From contig CAVUID010000012.1 of NCBI GenBank assembly GCA_963741495.1, positions 124,001 through 188,000 on the forward strand: a stretch of DNA of 64,000 bases, given 5' to 3'. Positions 1 to 8,488 of the stretch are shown piece by piece. The stretch's first letter is position 1; the number at the start of each line of letters is the position of its first letter. A program made the position numbers and the translations under genes. The notes beneath the pieces were generated by a model that ran no database searches, was not told the DNA's origin, and saw only the letters and a list, made by a program, of their open reading frames with translations. Source of the DNA: Sulfurimicrobium sp963741495. Its GTDB lineage: Bacteria > Pseudomonadota > Gammaproteobacteria > Burkholderiales > Sulfuricellaceae.

Positions 1-164
1 TTGCCAACCACGGTGAAACCATCCGCCGCCAGCTTTTTCTCAACCTGCCCCATCACGGCATTCACATCACCGCCCGTCACCTTATCACCGGAAATATAAG
101 GTGTAATCGCAAACGCCAGCGGCGCCCACACAGTCAAAAGCAAAGCCCCTAATATTTTTTTCAT
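1..164 (-). CDS. Small secreted protein, N-terminal part only (cut by window edge)
   Basis: The reading frame starts at an ATG at 164 with a GGAGA ribosome site just upstream and runs off the left edge of the window, so only about 54 residues are visible. The first 20 residues form a clear signal peptide: MKK, a hydrophobic stretch, then a cut after AFA. The mature part begins ITPYISGDKV and continues into a charged helix-like segment (VMGQVEKKLAADGF). The product should therefore be periplasmic. I do not recognise the family from this fragment. It lies downstream of, and on the same strand as, the broken FadL-like gene, separated from it by a terminator, so it is probably transcribed separately. 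Confidence 0.6.
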   Translation of the reverse strand, partial: MKKILGALLLTVWAPLAFAITPYISGDKVTGGDVNAVMGQVEKKLAADGFTVVG

Positions 165-200
165 GTTTATTTCTCCATGTTCGTTCTGTTCAATCGCCGC

Positions 201-241
201 AAAAGAAAAGGGCTGAAACAGTGTAACTGCTCAGCCCTTTC
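201..241 (-). terminator. Rho-independent terminator of the FadL-like gene
   Basis: A 10-bp inverted repeat (AAAGGGCTGA at 208-217 paired with TCAGCCCTTT at 232-241) is followed, on the minus strand, by a T-rich run at 201-207. It lies just past the FadL-like stop at 274. Confidence 0.75.
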
Positions 242-273
242 AGTTCAACACAACAAGGTGTTCAGCTGAACCT

Positions 274-1623
274 TAGAAACGGTGGCTGTACATCAGTTGC
301 CAGTTGTTTTGCGCGTGCTCGATAGTATAGCCATTCGAAACACCGCTACGCCGGCGTAGTCACAGTCACTTTCGGTGCATAAACGTAAGAAGCGTTCACT
401 TCAGACACCTTGCTGAACGCATAGCCAGCACCCAGGGTGTAATGATCCTTGATCGTGGCGGGGAACAGCGGATTTACAGTGCTATCGGGAATCGGGTTAT
501 TGGCAATATTCACACCGGCGCGCAGGGTCAGCGCATCGGTTGCCTTATATGCCACACCCAGCTGGAACACATCCTGATCTTCCCAGTTTTGCGGCAGCTT
601 CATGTCCATGTCAGCCCGCCCATGTCTGAGTGTAAACGTCATGTGCATGTTTTTCATGATCTTTGACCAGTCGATGCGCTTATAATCAGCCGCGATCATC
701 AGCTTGTCATTGGCTTGGTAAGCCAGGCCCAGACCAAAAGTTTCCGGGAACTGGAAGTCAACGACTTTGATCTTGCCTGTCAAAGTATAGGTTGCTCCGA
801 GACCAGCCCATTGATCCAACATTGCCAGTCATTCGCATCTGGCACGACACCTTCCAGATCACCCAAGCTGGTTTCGGAATGATAGGTTGCGCCGATGGTC
901 ATCTGCTTGTTGACCTTGTAGGTCATGCCCAGTTTCCCAGCCCAACCGGTGGAATGCGCCTTGCCGGAGAAATCGTCGTCATTGGAGAAATCGAAGTATC
1001 CGACGGTCGCGCCACCATGGAGGCCAGCGTACCCGCACCGCTGGCTATATTGCCACATCAAGCGCCATCGCGACATCGCCATGCCATGCCCGCCCAAACA
1101 AAATCAACCGAGCCAGCGATATTCAGGTCGGGAGTCACATCGTAAGCAATCGGTACAATCAGGTTACCCACGCCCACTTCGGAGCGGCTGGGCAAGCCTG
1201 TGCCGCCGCTCACCCAAGTGCTCGTACCATATTCCGTACCCATACCACCCTGAGCAAACACGCCCACGCCATAAGCCAGCTTGCCGTCTTTCTTCACCCA
1301 GCCTGCAGCCGGCATATAGTAGGCATCACCACCAGATTGGCCTTCGCGCCGGTACATGGTGCAGTCGTACAAGTCGAAGTGATATCCGGATGCAAACCAC
1401 CAATTGCCACATCCAGACGGCTGGTGCCATTTGCCATCAAGCCGATGGTTGCCGGGTTGTTTGCCATACCGGCAGCACCGTTGTCATAGGCCATGGATGC
1501 GCCGCCCATACCGGTAGCAATCGGGCCGTAGCCTTCCATCAACATGCCGTTGGTTGCCATGGCAACGCCTGGCGCTGCAATTCCGATCGCTGCCAGTACG
1601 CCCACAATTTTTTTCAATTTCAT
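274..1623 (-). pseudogene. FadL/TodX-type outer membrane porin, broken by several frameshifts
   Basis: Pieces in different frames together make one FadL-family outer membrane beta-barrel protein, a porin for fatty acids and other hydrophobic compounds. The N-terminal piece (about 1294-1623) has a signal peptide ending in AMA and the family start TNGM, then GMGGAS and NNPAT. The middle pieces carry FVWAGM and GYFDFSND. The next piece has the family motif FQFPETFGLGLAYQ. The last piece, in yet another frame, ends YSHRF and stop (274-276), with the terminal Phe expected of a barrel protein. Frame changes are needed near 1335-1345, around 1000-1085 (probably more than one), near 822-835 and near 350. 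All neighbouring housekeeping genes are intact, so this is either a decaying gene or a locally poor stretch of sequence. The start has a good ribosome site (GAGGGG). Confidence 0.85.
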
Positions 1624-1803
1624 GCTGTTATCCCCTCTGGGTTGAGAAAAGTTTATTGTTGATGCGGTGTAACGGTTTCTGTATCAACTTTGGTGCCGCT
1701 TTTTTTGTTGCGTCAATGTTACATAAAATAGCCTGCCGGGCAAGCATGTACTCCCCACTTCATGGCAACTGTTGCGTTATAGCAACACTCAGGATTTTCG
1801 GCA

Positions 1804-2865
1804 TTATTCCAGCATCTGCTGCCGCACCAGGGCGAGATCGCGCTCCTCCAGCACGAACGGATAGGACAGAATGGCCGATGGCTTTGAATCACCGTAGGGC
1901 CGGTTGCAGGCGGAAATATCATCATCCTTGCCGGGGCAGCCGGAAGTGCGGAAAGGCGTGCCAGACTGGATCAATCGCGCCACTTCAGCCGACGGCAAGC
2001 CATAATCCGTCAGCCTGCCTTGCTCGTCAAAGCGCATCGCGCTGACATTGCCGCCGGCATAATCAATGATATAGCGCGCCAGCTGCACTCGCCGCCATTG
2101 CGCCGGATCGCAGGCAGGCCAGTCCTCCATCAACGAACCGTGCTCGGGGAAGAAGGCAAACAGGTGGTTATGCCCGCCCAAGTCACGGATTTTCTGACAG
2201 ACCTCGAGCATTTCCCGCTCGGTTTCGCCCATGCCGCAGATAAGATGGGCGCCGAATTTTTCCGGCCCGAACACTTCCGCAGCCCATTCGATGGTTTGCC
2301 AGTATTTTTCCCAGCGATGCGGGCTTTCCACGATTTTTCCACGCGTACGTTCGAAAAGTTCCGGTGTGACGGCATCAAGCGCGACGGTAAAAATCTCTGC
2401 ACCCAGTTCTTTTAAATGAATCAGATCGGACTTTTCCATCGAAGTCGGATTGGAGAGGATGGAAACCGGAACATGGGGCAGTTCCTGCACCCATCTTTTT
2501 AGCAGAGTACGCGTATCTTCGTCGGAATCCGGGTGGGTAATCATGGAGATGCACATGCGCTGGAACTGCCCTTTGTCCCCGCCCGCCTTGACCCTTGCGA
2601 TCACTTCATCGTAAGAAAATGTCGGCCAGTCCACCCGAATAAAGTTGCGCTCGGCGTAGTCGCGCGCCTCCTCCCTGTGCCGCGCCAGACCACAGTAGGA
2701 ACAATTGGCACGACAACCTTCCGGGTAGGTCACCAGCAGATTCAGGCAGTGCGTACATTCGGTGCGATACATCTTGCCCGGCATCAGGCCGAGGGTGATG
2801 GCAGCAGCGGTACTTAGCTGAACATATTTCGGAGAGCGCGCAGGCGTTGAATGAGCAGGATTCAT
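1804..2865 (-). CDS. LipS-type radical SAM lipoyl synthase subunit (biotin-synthase-like)
   Basis: 353 residues with a radical SAM cluster motif CxxxCxxC (CRANCSYC, about residues 54-61), preceded by an extra CxxC (CTHC), and a C-terminal tail with RTSGCPG and ACNRPYGDSKPS that could bind an auxiliary cluster. It resembles biotin synthases, but no biotin gene is near. It lies beside a LipT-like flavoprotein and an sLpl(AB)-like lipoate ligase. LipS1/LipS2 pairs are known to replace LipA by inserting the two sulfurs into octanoyl groups, and they serve the LbpA proteins of the sHdr sulfur oxidation pathway. I infer that this gene is one half of such a pair and that the gene at 26504 is the other. 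I have not settled which is S1 and which is S2. The alternative is a BioB-like enzyme of other function. Confidence 0.7.
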   Translation of the reverse strand: MNPAHSTPARSPKYVQLSTAAAITLGLMPGKMYRTECTHCLNLLVTYPEGCRANCSYCGLARHREEARDYAERNFIRVDWPTFSYDEVIARVKAGGDKGQFQRMCISMITHPDSDEDTRTLLKRWVQELPHVPVSILSNPTSMEKSDLIHLKELGAEIFTVALDAVTPELFERTRGKIVESPHRWEKYWQTIEWAAEVFGPEKFGAHLICGMGETEREMLEVCQKIRDLGGHNHLFAFFPEHGSLMEDWPACDPAQWRRVQLARYIIDYAGGNVSAMRFDEQGRLTDYGLPSAEVARLIQSGTPFRTSGCPGKDDDISACNRPYGDSKPSAILSYPFVLEERDLALVRQQMLE

Positions 2866-2935
2866 GTTTCGGAAAAAATAGATTCAGTTGGTTTTGACTG
2901 TAGCATCATGCAGGTGCGAGTCAAATCATTTCCAG

Positions 2936-2962
2936 TTGATCACCGTATCGCTACACTATACA
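2936..2962 (+). promoter_or_regulatory. Possible promoter of higBA
   Basis: TTGATC at 2936-2941 and TATACA at 2957-2962 are 15 bases apart, just ahead of the higB ATG at 2971. The spacing is short and transcription would start almost at the ATG, so the call is tentative. No clear ribosome site precedes higB. Confidence 0.25.
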
Positions 2963-2970
2963 ATTATCCA

Positions 2971-3249
2971 ATGATCAGGTCATTTCAGCACAAGGGGCTG
3001 CAAGCTTTTTTTGAAACCGGGCGCAAGGCGGGAATACAGCCGCATCATGCTCAACGGCTTGGCAGACAACTGATTCGCCTTGATCTGTCAAAGGCGCCGG
3101 GAGACATGAATATTCCGGGATGGAAGCTTCATCTTCTTACTGGCGACCTTGCCGGGCATTACTCGGTAACAGTGAATGGAAACTGGCGCCTGACCTTCCG
3201 GTTTGAAGGCGAGGATGCGGTGCTGGTCGACTATCAGGACTACCACTAG
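2971..3249 (+). CDS. higB: HigB-type toxin (RelE/ParE superfamily)
   Basis: 92 residues starting MIRSFQHKGL, with the HigB/RelE pattern: FFETG, a LDLSKAPGDMNIPGWKLH core, the DLAGHYSVTVNGNWRLTF strand set and a VDYQDYH end. Family members are ribosome-dependent mRNA endonucleases that slow growth unless bound by HigA. The antitoxin gene follows 11 bases later, and this toxin-first order is typical of higBA. I chose the ATG at 2971 because it matches the family start; the longer upstream extension is out of character. The pair is on the opposite strand to the lipoate genes on both sides, as if inserted between them. Confidence 0.88.
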   Translation: MIRSFQHKGLQAFFETGRKAGIQPHHAQRLGRQLIRLDLSKAPGDMNIPGWKLHLLTGDLAGHYSVTVNGNWRLTFRFEGEDAVLVDYQDYH

Positions 3250-3260
3250 GAGAAATTGAC

Positions 3261-3572
3261 ATGACCAGAATATATAATCCGCCGCATCCTGGAGAAACGC
3301 TCAGGGAAGACATCCTGCCGGCACTGGGCCTGACGGTAACCGAAGCCGCCTCCCAGCTTGGCGTAACCCGCGCCACTCTGTCGCGCGTGCTGAACGCGCG
3401 TGCCGCCGTATCGCCGGAAATGGCATTGCGGCTTGAAAGCTGGTTGGGCGTGGAAAACGGGGGCCGCGCCGATTTGTGGATTGCGCAGCAAGCGGCTTAT
3501 GATCTGTGGCAAGCAAGAAAAGCTGGTGCGCCCAAGGTACAACATGCCCCGATAGAGCGCCTGGCTGCGTAA
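3261..3572 (+). CDS. higA: HigA-type antitoxin, XRE-family DNA-binding protein
   Basis: 103 residues starting MTRIYNPPHPGE, the usual HigA opening. A helix-turn-helix lies at about residues 25-46 (LTVTEAASQLGVTRATLSRVLN). The C-terminal half (WIAQQAAYDLWQAR) is the usual toxin-contact helix region. It should neutralise HigB and repress its own promoter. A strong ribosome site (AGGAG) precedes the ATG. The gene is convergent with the LipT-like gene, whose stop is 24 bases further on. Confidence 0.9.
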   Translation: MTRIYNPPHPGETLREDILPALGLTVTEAASQLGVTRATLSRVLNARAAVSPEMALRLESWLGVENGGRADLWIAQQAAYDLWQARKAGAPKVQHAPIERLAA

Positions 3573-3595
3573 GCCTGGCTGAAGCGCCATCTCGC

Positions 3596-4645
3596 TTACC
3601 GCTCAAAATATTCCGGGAATGCCACCCATCCCTTGCGCAACGCTGCATCGCCAGATGAAGCAGGATCAAATTGGGAACGCCGCTTCACCGCCAGCTGCAA
3701 CGACGCTTCAAACTGGTCTTTCATTTCATCTTCGAATTCCCGTAATGCATTTTGCCGGCCATTCAGCCACGCAGCAGCGGCCTGCCCGGCGCGCTCGCCA
3801 GAAGTGACCGCAGCATCTATCCCGGCGCCGGTAACGGGGTGGGTAAAACCGCCTGCATCCCCCACCAGCATGATGTGACCGACCACCAATCGAGAACGCA
3901 GCCCGCCCACCGGTATCGCGCCGCCGGTGCGGGCAAGAATTTCCCGCCCCACCAAGCCTTCAGTGGCCAGTTTTTGATGAAGTTGATCGAGCGGCATTTT
4001 CAGGTCAGGCGCCTGAGATTTATCCATCCCGGCACCAAGATTGGCCACTTCGCCCTTGGGAAAAAGCCAGGCGTACCCACCCGGATAATCCTTTGAAAGC
4101 CACACCCGAGTCTGGTTGCCCGGCTGCCTGAGTGACACGCTGTACTGCCGTGCATGCACCACAGGTTGGCGCGGCAGCCCTAATTGCTTCGCAACACCAG
4201 AATAAGGACCGTCAGCAGCAACCAGCAGTTTGTAGCAACACTCCAGCAGCCCCTGCGGCGTTTCCACCCAGGCCCGGCGCTGCGCGCTATCGAGTTTTTT
4301 CAATGCGCTGTTCAGCCGCAAGCTTGCGCCCGCCTCGACTGCGGCGTGCGCCAGCGCCTGGTCGAAGGCGGCCCGGTTGATCATCAGGCCCGGCGTCCGG
4401 GTTGGCACCACCGCGCCGGATGGCAACACGCTTTCCATGCCGCTGATCGTCTGCACCAGCACACCCGGCGTCAGGGCATGACGGCCCAACGAAAGGGGAA
4501 TCCACTCGGCGCACTGCGCCGGCACGCCAACTTCCGGTTTGCGCTCGACGGCCAGAACAGAAACGCCACCCCGGGCAGCAGCCAGGGCAGCGGCGCCGCC
4601 CGCCGGGCCGAGGCCGATCACCAGCACATCGGTTTCAATCCGCAT
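3596..4645 (-). CDS. lipT: LipT-type FAD-dependent oxidoreductase (geranylgeranyl-reductase family)
   Basis: 349 residues. The N-terminus has the Rossmann dinucleotide motif GxGxxG (VIGLGPAGGAAAL) followed by the acidic VERK. A C-terminal FAD-binding motif (LVGDAGGFTHPVTGAGI, around residues 260-280) is typical of the geranylgeranyl reductase-like family. The start is the ATG at 4645, which overlaps the end of the lipoate ligase gene by 11 bases, so the two are translated together. In sulfur oxidisers a gene of this kind (lipT) travels with sLpl(AB) and LipS1/LipS2, probably supplying electrons or handling thiols in lipoate assembly. That role is taken from the family and context and is not proven by sequence. 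Confidence 0.7.
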   Translation of the reverse strand: MRIETDVLVIGLGPAGGAAALAAARGGVSVLAVERKPEVGVPAQCAEWIPLSLGRHALTPGVLVQTISGMESVLPSGAVVPTRTPGLMINRAAFDQALAHAAVEAGASLRLNSALKKLDSAQRRAWVETPQGLLECCYKLLVAADGPYSGVAKQLGLPRQPVVHARQYSVSLRQPGNQTRVWLSKDYPGGYAWLFPKGEVANLGAGMDKSQAPDLKMPLDQLHQKLATEGLVGREILARTGGAIPVGGLRSRLVVGHIMLVGDAGGFTHPVTGAGIDAAVTSGERAGQAAAAWLNGRQNALREFEDEMKDQFEASLQLAVKRRSQFDPASSGDAALRKGWVAFPEYFER

Positions 4646-5696
4646 CAGCCAGCGCCTGCACAATCACGGCAATAAAATCATCGGGTTGGAGCAGCAGCAT
4701 ATCCACCGACCGCTCAGAGAAAAAGGCACGCACGATTTCTTGCGCCTGATCCGCAGGGGTATTGCGCAGCGCGGCTTCCAGATCGGCCACCGTGCGCTGG
4801 GGGTTGATGAAAAAATCGCCGCTGAACCACGCCTGGGCAATGCGCCGCCGCTTGGCATCATAGGCCAGCGAGGCATGCAGCAGACCGCCGGAAAACTTCC
4901 GTACGGCTTCAACGATGGGCATATCCGAGGCAGGCTTTGCCACCTGGCCCACCCACGCCGACGTATTGATCTCGGCCAGCGCAACCTGATAGCGGGCCTG
5001 CTCCGGCGGCAACAGCCCGCTTTCGACAAAATCCACGCCGAATTCCGCACCAAAAGCCTCGGACAAGGCCTTTTTAACCAGATCCAGCGGCGGCACAAAG
5101 CCCAGCAAATCCGCCAGATTCGCCACCCGTTCGCGGGCTGAAGCAATGGCTTTGTCGGAGAGTTTTTCGGCAGGGATGCGCAGCACACGCAGCATTTTTT
5201 CCACATCGAATTGCACCAGCAGCGTCCCCTGATACATCAACGCATCGCCCTCGAACACGCCGCCGGTGCCGGAAACCTTGCGCCCATCCACTTCGATATC
5301 GTTACGCGGGCGGTAGCGAGCGTCCACACCCAGCGAACTGATGCCGCGTGCAGCTGCCTCGCAGAGGCGACGGGCAATGGCAGCCATGTCCGCCGTGCCC
5401 AGATCGCGCTTGTGCAGATACAGCTCCCAGCCCAGCTGGGTCTCGTCGAAATAGATTGCCCCACCGCCGGTGATGCGCCGCTGCACCGTGACCCCATGCG
5501 CCCGGCAATAATCAAGGTCGAGTTCCTGCTCCGCGCTTTGATGAAAGCCCAGCAAAGCGGAGGGCGTAAATTGCAGAAAACGCAGGGTGGATGGGCTTTC
5601 GCCCGCCTGCCGCGCATCGAGCAACGCCCGGTTGAGCGCTATATTTTCCGCAGCGGCGCGCAGACCGGTGTCAATCAGGCGCCAGGGCGCTGTCAT
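4635..5696 (-). CDS. sLpl(AB)-type lipoate/octanoate-protein ligase
   Basis: 353 residues of the LplA/LipB/BirA fold. Key ligase motifs are visible: RRITGGGAIYFD (about residues 72-83), NDIEVDGRKVSGTGG with the catalytic-type lysine (about 127-141) and GTLLVQFD. A C-terminal LplA accessory domain follows, from about residue 250 (VRKFSGGLLHASLAYD), so both the A and B parts are fused. It should attach lipoate or octanoate to a carrier lysine using ATP. Its position next to lipT and a LipS-type gene points to the specialised ligase of the LbpA/sHdr system. It could instead be an ordinary LplA. The gene is divergent from gyrA, with 109 bases between them. Confidence 0.78.
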   Translation of the reverse strand: MTAPWRLIDTGLRAAAENIALNRALLDARQAGESPSTLRFLQFTPSALLGFHQSAEQELDLDYCRAHGVTVQRRITGGGAIYFDETQLGWELYLHKRDLGTADMAAIARRLCEAAARGISSLGVDARYRPRNDIEVDGRKVSGTGGVFEGDALMYQGTLLVQFDVEKMLRVLRIPAEKLSDKAIASARERVANLADLLGFVPPLDLVKKALSEAFGAEFGVDFVESGLLPPEQARYQVALAEINTSAWVGQVAKPASDMPIVEAVRKFSGGLLHASLAYDAKRRRIAQAWFSGDFFINPQRTVADLEAALRNTPADQAQEIVRAFFSERSVDMLLLQPDDFIAVIVQALADAD

Positions 5697-5805
5697 CTTT
5701 CGCTATCCATGCATGAAGGGCTTTGAATTATGGCCTGAAACATCCTCGCGTGCTAACATTGCGCGTTCAAATCCTGCCGTCAGATAGAGCAAGCACTTAA
5801 AATTT

Positions 5806-8382
5806 ATGGATCAATTCGCCAAAGAAACAATCCCGGTCAGCCTTGAAGAAGAGATGCGCCGTTCCTACCTCGATTACGCCATGAGCGTGATCGTGGGGCG
5901 CGCTCTGCCGGACGTGCGCGACGGACTGAAACCGGTGCATCGTCGCGCGCTGTTCTCCATGCACGAGCTGTCCAACGACTGGAACAAGGCTTACAAAAAG
6001 TCGGCGCGTATCGTCGGCGACGTCATCGGTAAATATCACCCCCACGGCGACACTGCGGTGTACGACACCATCGTGCGCATGGCGCAACCTTTCTCGCTGC
6101 GCTACCCGCTGGTGGATGGTCAGGGTAACTTCGGCTCGGTGGACGGCGACAATGCCGCCGCGATGCGTTACACCGAAATCCGCATGACAAAAATCGCCCA
6201 TGAGTTGCTGGCAGACCTCGACAAGGAAACCGTCGATTTCGGCCCCAACTACGACGGCTCCGAATTCGAACCGCTGGTACTGCCGGCCAAGATACCCAAC
6301 CTGCTGATCAACGGCTCCTCCGGTATCGCGGTCGGCATGGCAACCAACATCCCGCCCCACAACCTGGACGAAGTGGTGGACGCCTGCCTCAAGCTGCTGG
6401 CCGAACCGGAAACCAGCATCGAAGAGCTGATCGAGATCGTTCCCGCGCCGGACTTCCCGACTGCAGGGATCATCTACGGCACCGTGGGCGTCAAGGAAGG
6501 CTACCGCACCGGCCGCGGCCGGGTGGTGATGCGCGCGCGCTGCCACTTCGAGGATATCGGCAAGGGCGAGCGCCAGGCCATCATCGTTGACGAGCTGCCC
6601 TACCAGGTCAACAAGGCCAATCTGTGCATCAAGATCGGCGAGCTGGTGCGCGAGAAGAGAATCGAGGGCATTTCCGACCTGCGTGATGAATCGGACAAGT
6701 CCGGTATGCGCGTGGTCGTCGAACTGAAGCGCGGCGAAGTACCGGAAGTGATCCTGAACCAGCTGTATAAAGACACGCAGATGCAGGACACCTTCGGCAT
6801 GAACATGGTGGCCCTGGTCGATGGCCAGCCGCGCCTGCTGAACCTGAAGCAGATGCTCGACGCATTCCTTCGCCACCGCCGCGAAGTGGTCACGCGCCGC
6901 ACCGTGTTCGAACTGCGCAAGGCGCGCGATCGCGGCCATATCCTGGAAGGTCTGGCCGTCGCACTGTCCAACGTGGATGAAATCATCGCCCTGATCAAGG
7001 CCGCCGCCACGCCGGCCGTTGCCAAGCAGGGCCTGATGGAGCGCACCTGGCGCTCGCCGCTGGTGGAAGAAATGCTGCAGCGCGCTTCCGCCGACTCATC
7101 CCGTCCAGATGGTCTGGCGCCGGAATTCGGTTTCTCGGCACAAGGCTACCGCCTGTCCGAAGCGCAGGCCCAGGCTATTCTGGAACTGCGCCTGCAACGC
7201 CTGACCGGGCTGGAGCAGGACAAGATCGTCGGCGAGTACAAGGATGTGATGCTGAAAATCGCCGATCTGCTCGATATTCTGGCGCGGCCTGAGCGCGTCA
7301 CCGAAATCATCGTTAACGAACTGAATACTGTCAAAACCCAGTTCGGCGACCGCCGCCGCAGCGAGATCATCGCCCATGCCCAGGACCTGAGCATGGAAGA
7401 CCTGATCACGCCGGAAGACGTGGTGGTCACGCTGTCCCACACCGGCTACATCAAGTCCCAGCCGCTCGACGACTACAAGGCGCAGAAGCGCGGCGGACGC
7501 GGCAAACAGGCCACGGCGATGAAGGAAGAGGATTTCATCGACAACCTGTTCGTCGCCAACACCCACGACTACATCCTGTGCTTCTCCAACCATGGCCGGG
7601 TGTACTGGATCAAGGTCTATGAAGTGCCGCAGGGTAGCCGCATCGCGCGCGGGAAGCCCATCGTCAACCTGCTGCAGCTGGAAGAAGGCGAGAAGATCAA
7701 TGCCATCCTGCCGGTCAAGGAATTCGACGAAAATCACTTCATCTTCATGGCCACCTCCAGCGGCATTGTCAAAAAGACGCCACTGACCAACTTCTCGCGC
7801 CCGATGAAGCGCGGCATCATTGCCATCAATCTGGACGAAAGCGATTTCCTCATCGGCGTCGCCATCACCGACGGCCAGCATGATGTGATGCTGTTCTCCG
7901 ATGGCGGCAAGGCGGTGCGCTTCGAGGAAAGCAGCGTGCGCGACACCGGCCGCAATTCGCGCGGCGTCATCGGTATGCGCCTGCAGAAGAACCAGAAAGT
8001 CATTTCCCTGCTGGTGGCGGAAAGCGAAAATCAGTCCGTCCTGACCGCCACCGAAAACGGCTACGGCAAGCGCACCCCGATCACCGAGTACACTCGCCAC
8101 GGACGCGGCACTCAGGGCATCATGGCGATCCAGACTTCGGATCGCAACGGCAAGGTGGTTGCAGCCACGCTGGTGGAAGAGACTGACGAACTGATGCTGA
8201 TCACCACCGGCGGCGTGCTGATCCGCACCCGAGTGCGTGAAATCCGCGAAATGGGCCGCGCCACCCAGGGTGTGACGCTGATCAACCTGGACAAGGGCGA
8301 GAAGCTCACCGGGCTGCAGAAAGTAGTCGAATCGGAAGAGCCGGAAGATGCCGACGAAGCCGGTGAATCTGAGGAAGAATGA
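5806..8382 (+). CDS. gyrA: DNA gyrase subunit A
   Basis: 858 residues, the normal length for proteobacteria. GyrA breaks and rejoins DNA during negative supercoiling. The N-terminal breakage-reunion domain has the active-site Tyr at residue 122 (AAAMRYTE). The quinolone-resistance region reads GKYHPHGDTAVYD, with Thr at position 83 and Asp at 87. Many species naturally carry Thr at 83, so this alone does not show selected resistance. The C-terminal beta-pinwheel region contains the GyrA box (QKRGGRGKQ, about residues 561-569). The protein ends in an acidic tail. It opens a long same-strand run of genes, separated from serC by a short palindromic repeat. Confidence 0.99.
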   Translation: MDQFAKETIPVSLEEEMRRSYLDYAMSVIVGRALPDVRDGLKPVHRRALFSMHELSNDWNKAYKKSARIVGDVIGKYHPHGDTAVYDTIVRMAQPFSLRYPLVDGQGNFGSVDGDNAAAMRYTEIRMTKIAHELLADLDKETVDFGPNYDGSEFEPLVLPAKIPNLLINGSSGIAVGMATNIPPHNLDEVVDACLKLLAEPETSIEELIEIVPAPDFPTAGIIYGTVGVKEGYRTGRGRVVMRARCHFEDIGKGERQAIIVDELPYQVNKANLCIKIGELVREKRIEGISDLRDESDKSGMRVVVELKRGEVPEVILNQLYKDTQMQDTFGMNMVALVDGQPRLLNLKQMLDAFLRHRREVVTRRTVFELRKARDRGHILEGLAVALSNVDEIIALIKAAATPAVAKQGLMERTWRSPLVEEMLQRASADSSRPDGLAPEFGFSAQGYRLSEAQAQAILELRLQRLTGLEQDKIVGEYKDVMLKIADLLDILARPERVTEIIVNELNTVKTQFGDRRRSEIIAHAQDLSMEDLITPEDVVVTLSHTGYIKSQPLDDYKAQKRGGRGKQATAMKEEDFIDNLFVANTHDYILCFSNHGRVYWIKVYEVPQGSRIARGKPIVNLLQLEEGEKINAILPVKEFDENHFIFMATSSGIVKKTPLTNFSRPMKRGIIAINLDESDFLIGVAITDGQHDVMLFSDGGKAVRFEESSVRDTGRNSRGVIGMRLQKNQKVISLLVAESENQSVLTATENGYGKRTPITEYTRHGRGTQGIMAIQTSDRNGKVVAATLVEETDELMLITTGGVLIRTRVREIREMGRATQGVTLINLDKGEKLTGLQKVVESEEPEDADEAGESEEE

Positions 8383-8388
8383 TTTATT

Positions 8389-8460
8389 AACCACGGAGCT
8401 CACGGAGAGCACGGAGAAAACCCAAGATTCAACTCCGTGCCCTCCGTGCCCTCCGTGGTT
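8389..8460. repeat. Palindromic CACGGAG repeat, copy 1 (gyrA-serC gap)
   Basis: A 72-base element with 10-bp terminal inverted repeats (AACCACGGAG at 8389-8398, CTCCGTGGTT at 8451-8460) and several internal CACGGAG/CTCCGTG units on the two arms. A related copy lies at 12777-12841. It can fold into a hairpin and may end or damp transcription from gyrA. Confidence 0.8.
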
Positions 8461-8488
8461 CAATTGTTTTTGATTTTATTACTCAAAT

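Noticed and set aside
1804..2865. Biotin synthase (BioB)
   Set aside because: Biotin genes are absent, while lipoate ligase and LipT-like genes are adjacent, and a second similar enzyme sits beside a lipoyl carrier. LipS-type is the better reading.
5806..6120. Quinolone-resistance mutation in gyrA (Thr at position 83)
   Set aside because: Thr is the natural residue at this position in many bacteria, and no wild-type relative is available for comparison.
5797..8463. Long open frames on the minus strand opposite gyrA (380 and 455 codons)
   Set aside because: They are shadows of gyrA codon usage: His/Asp/Val-rich translations with no domain, no ribosome site, and an intact gyrA on the other strand.
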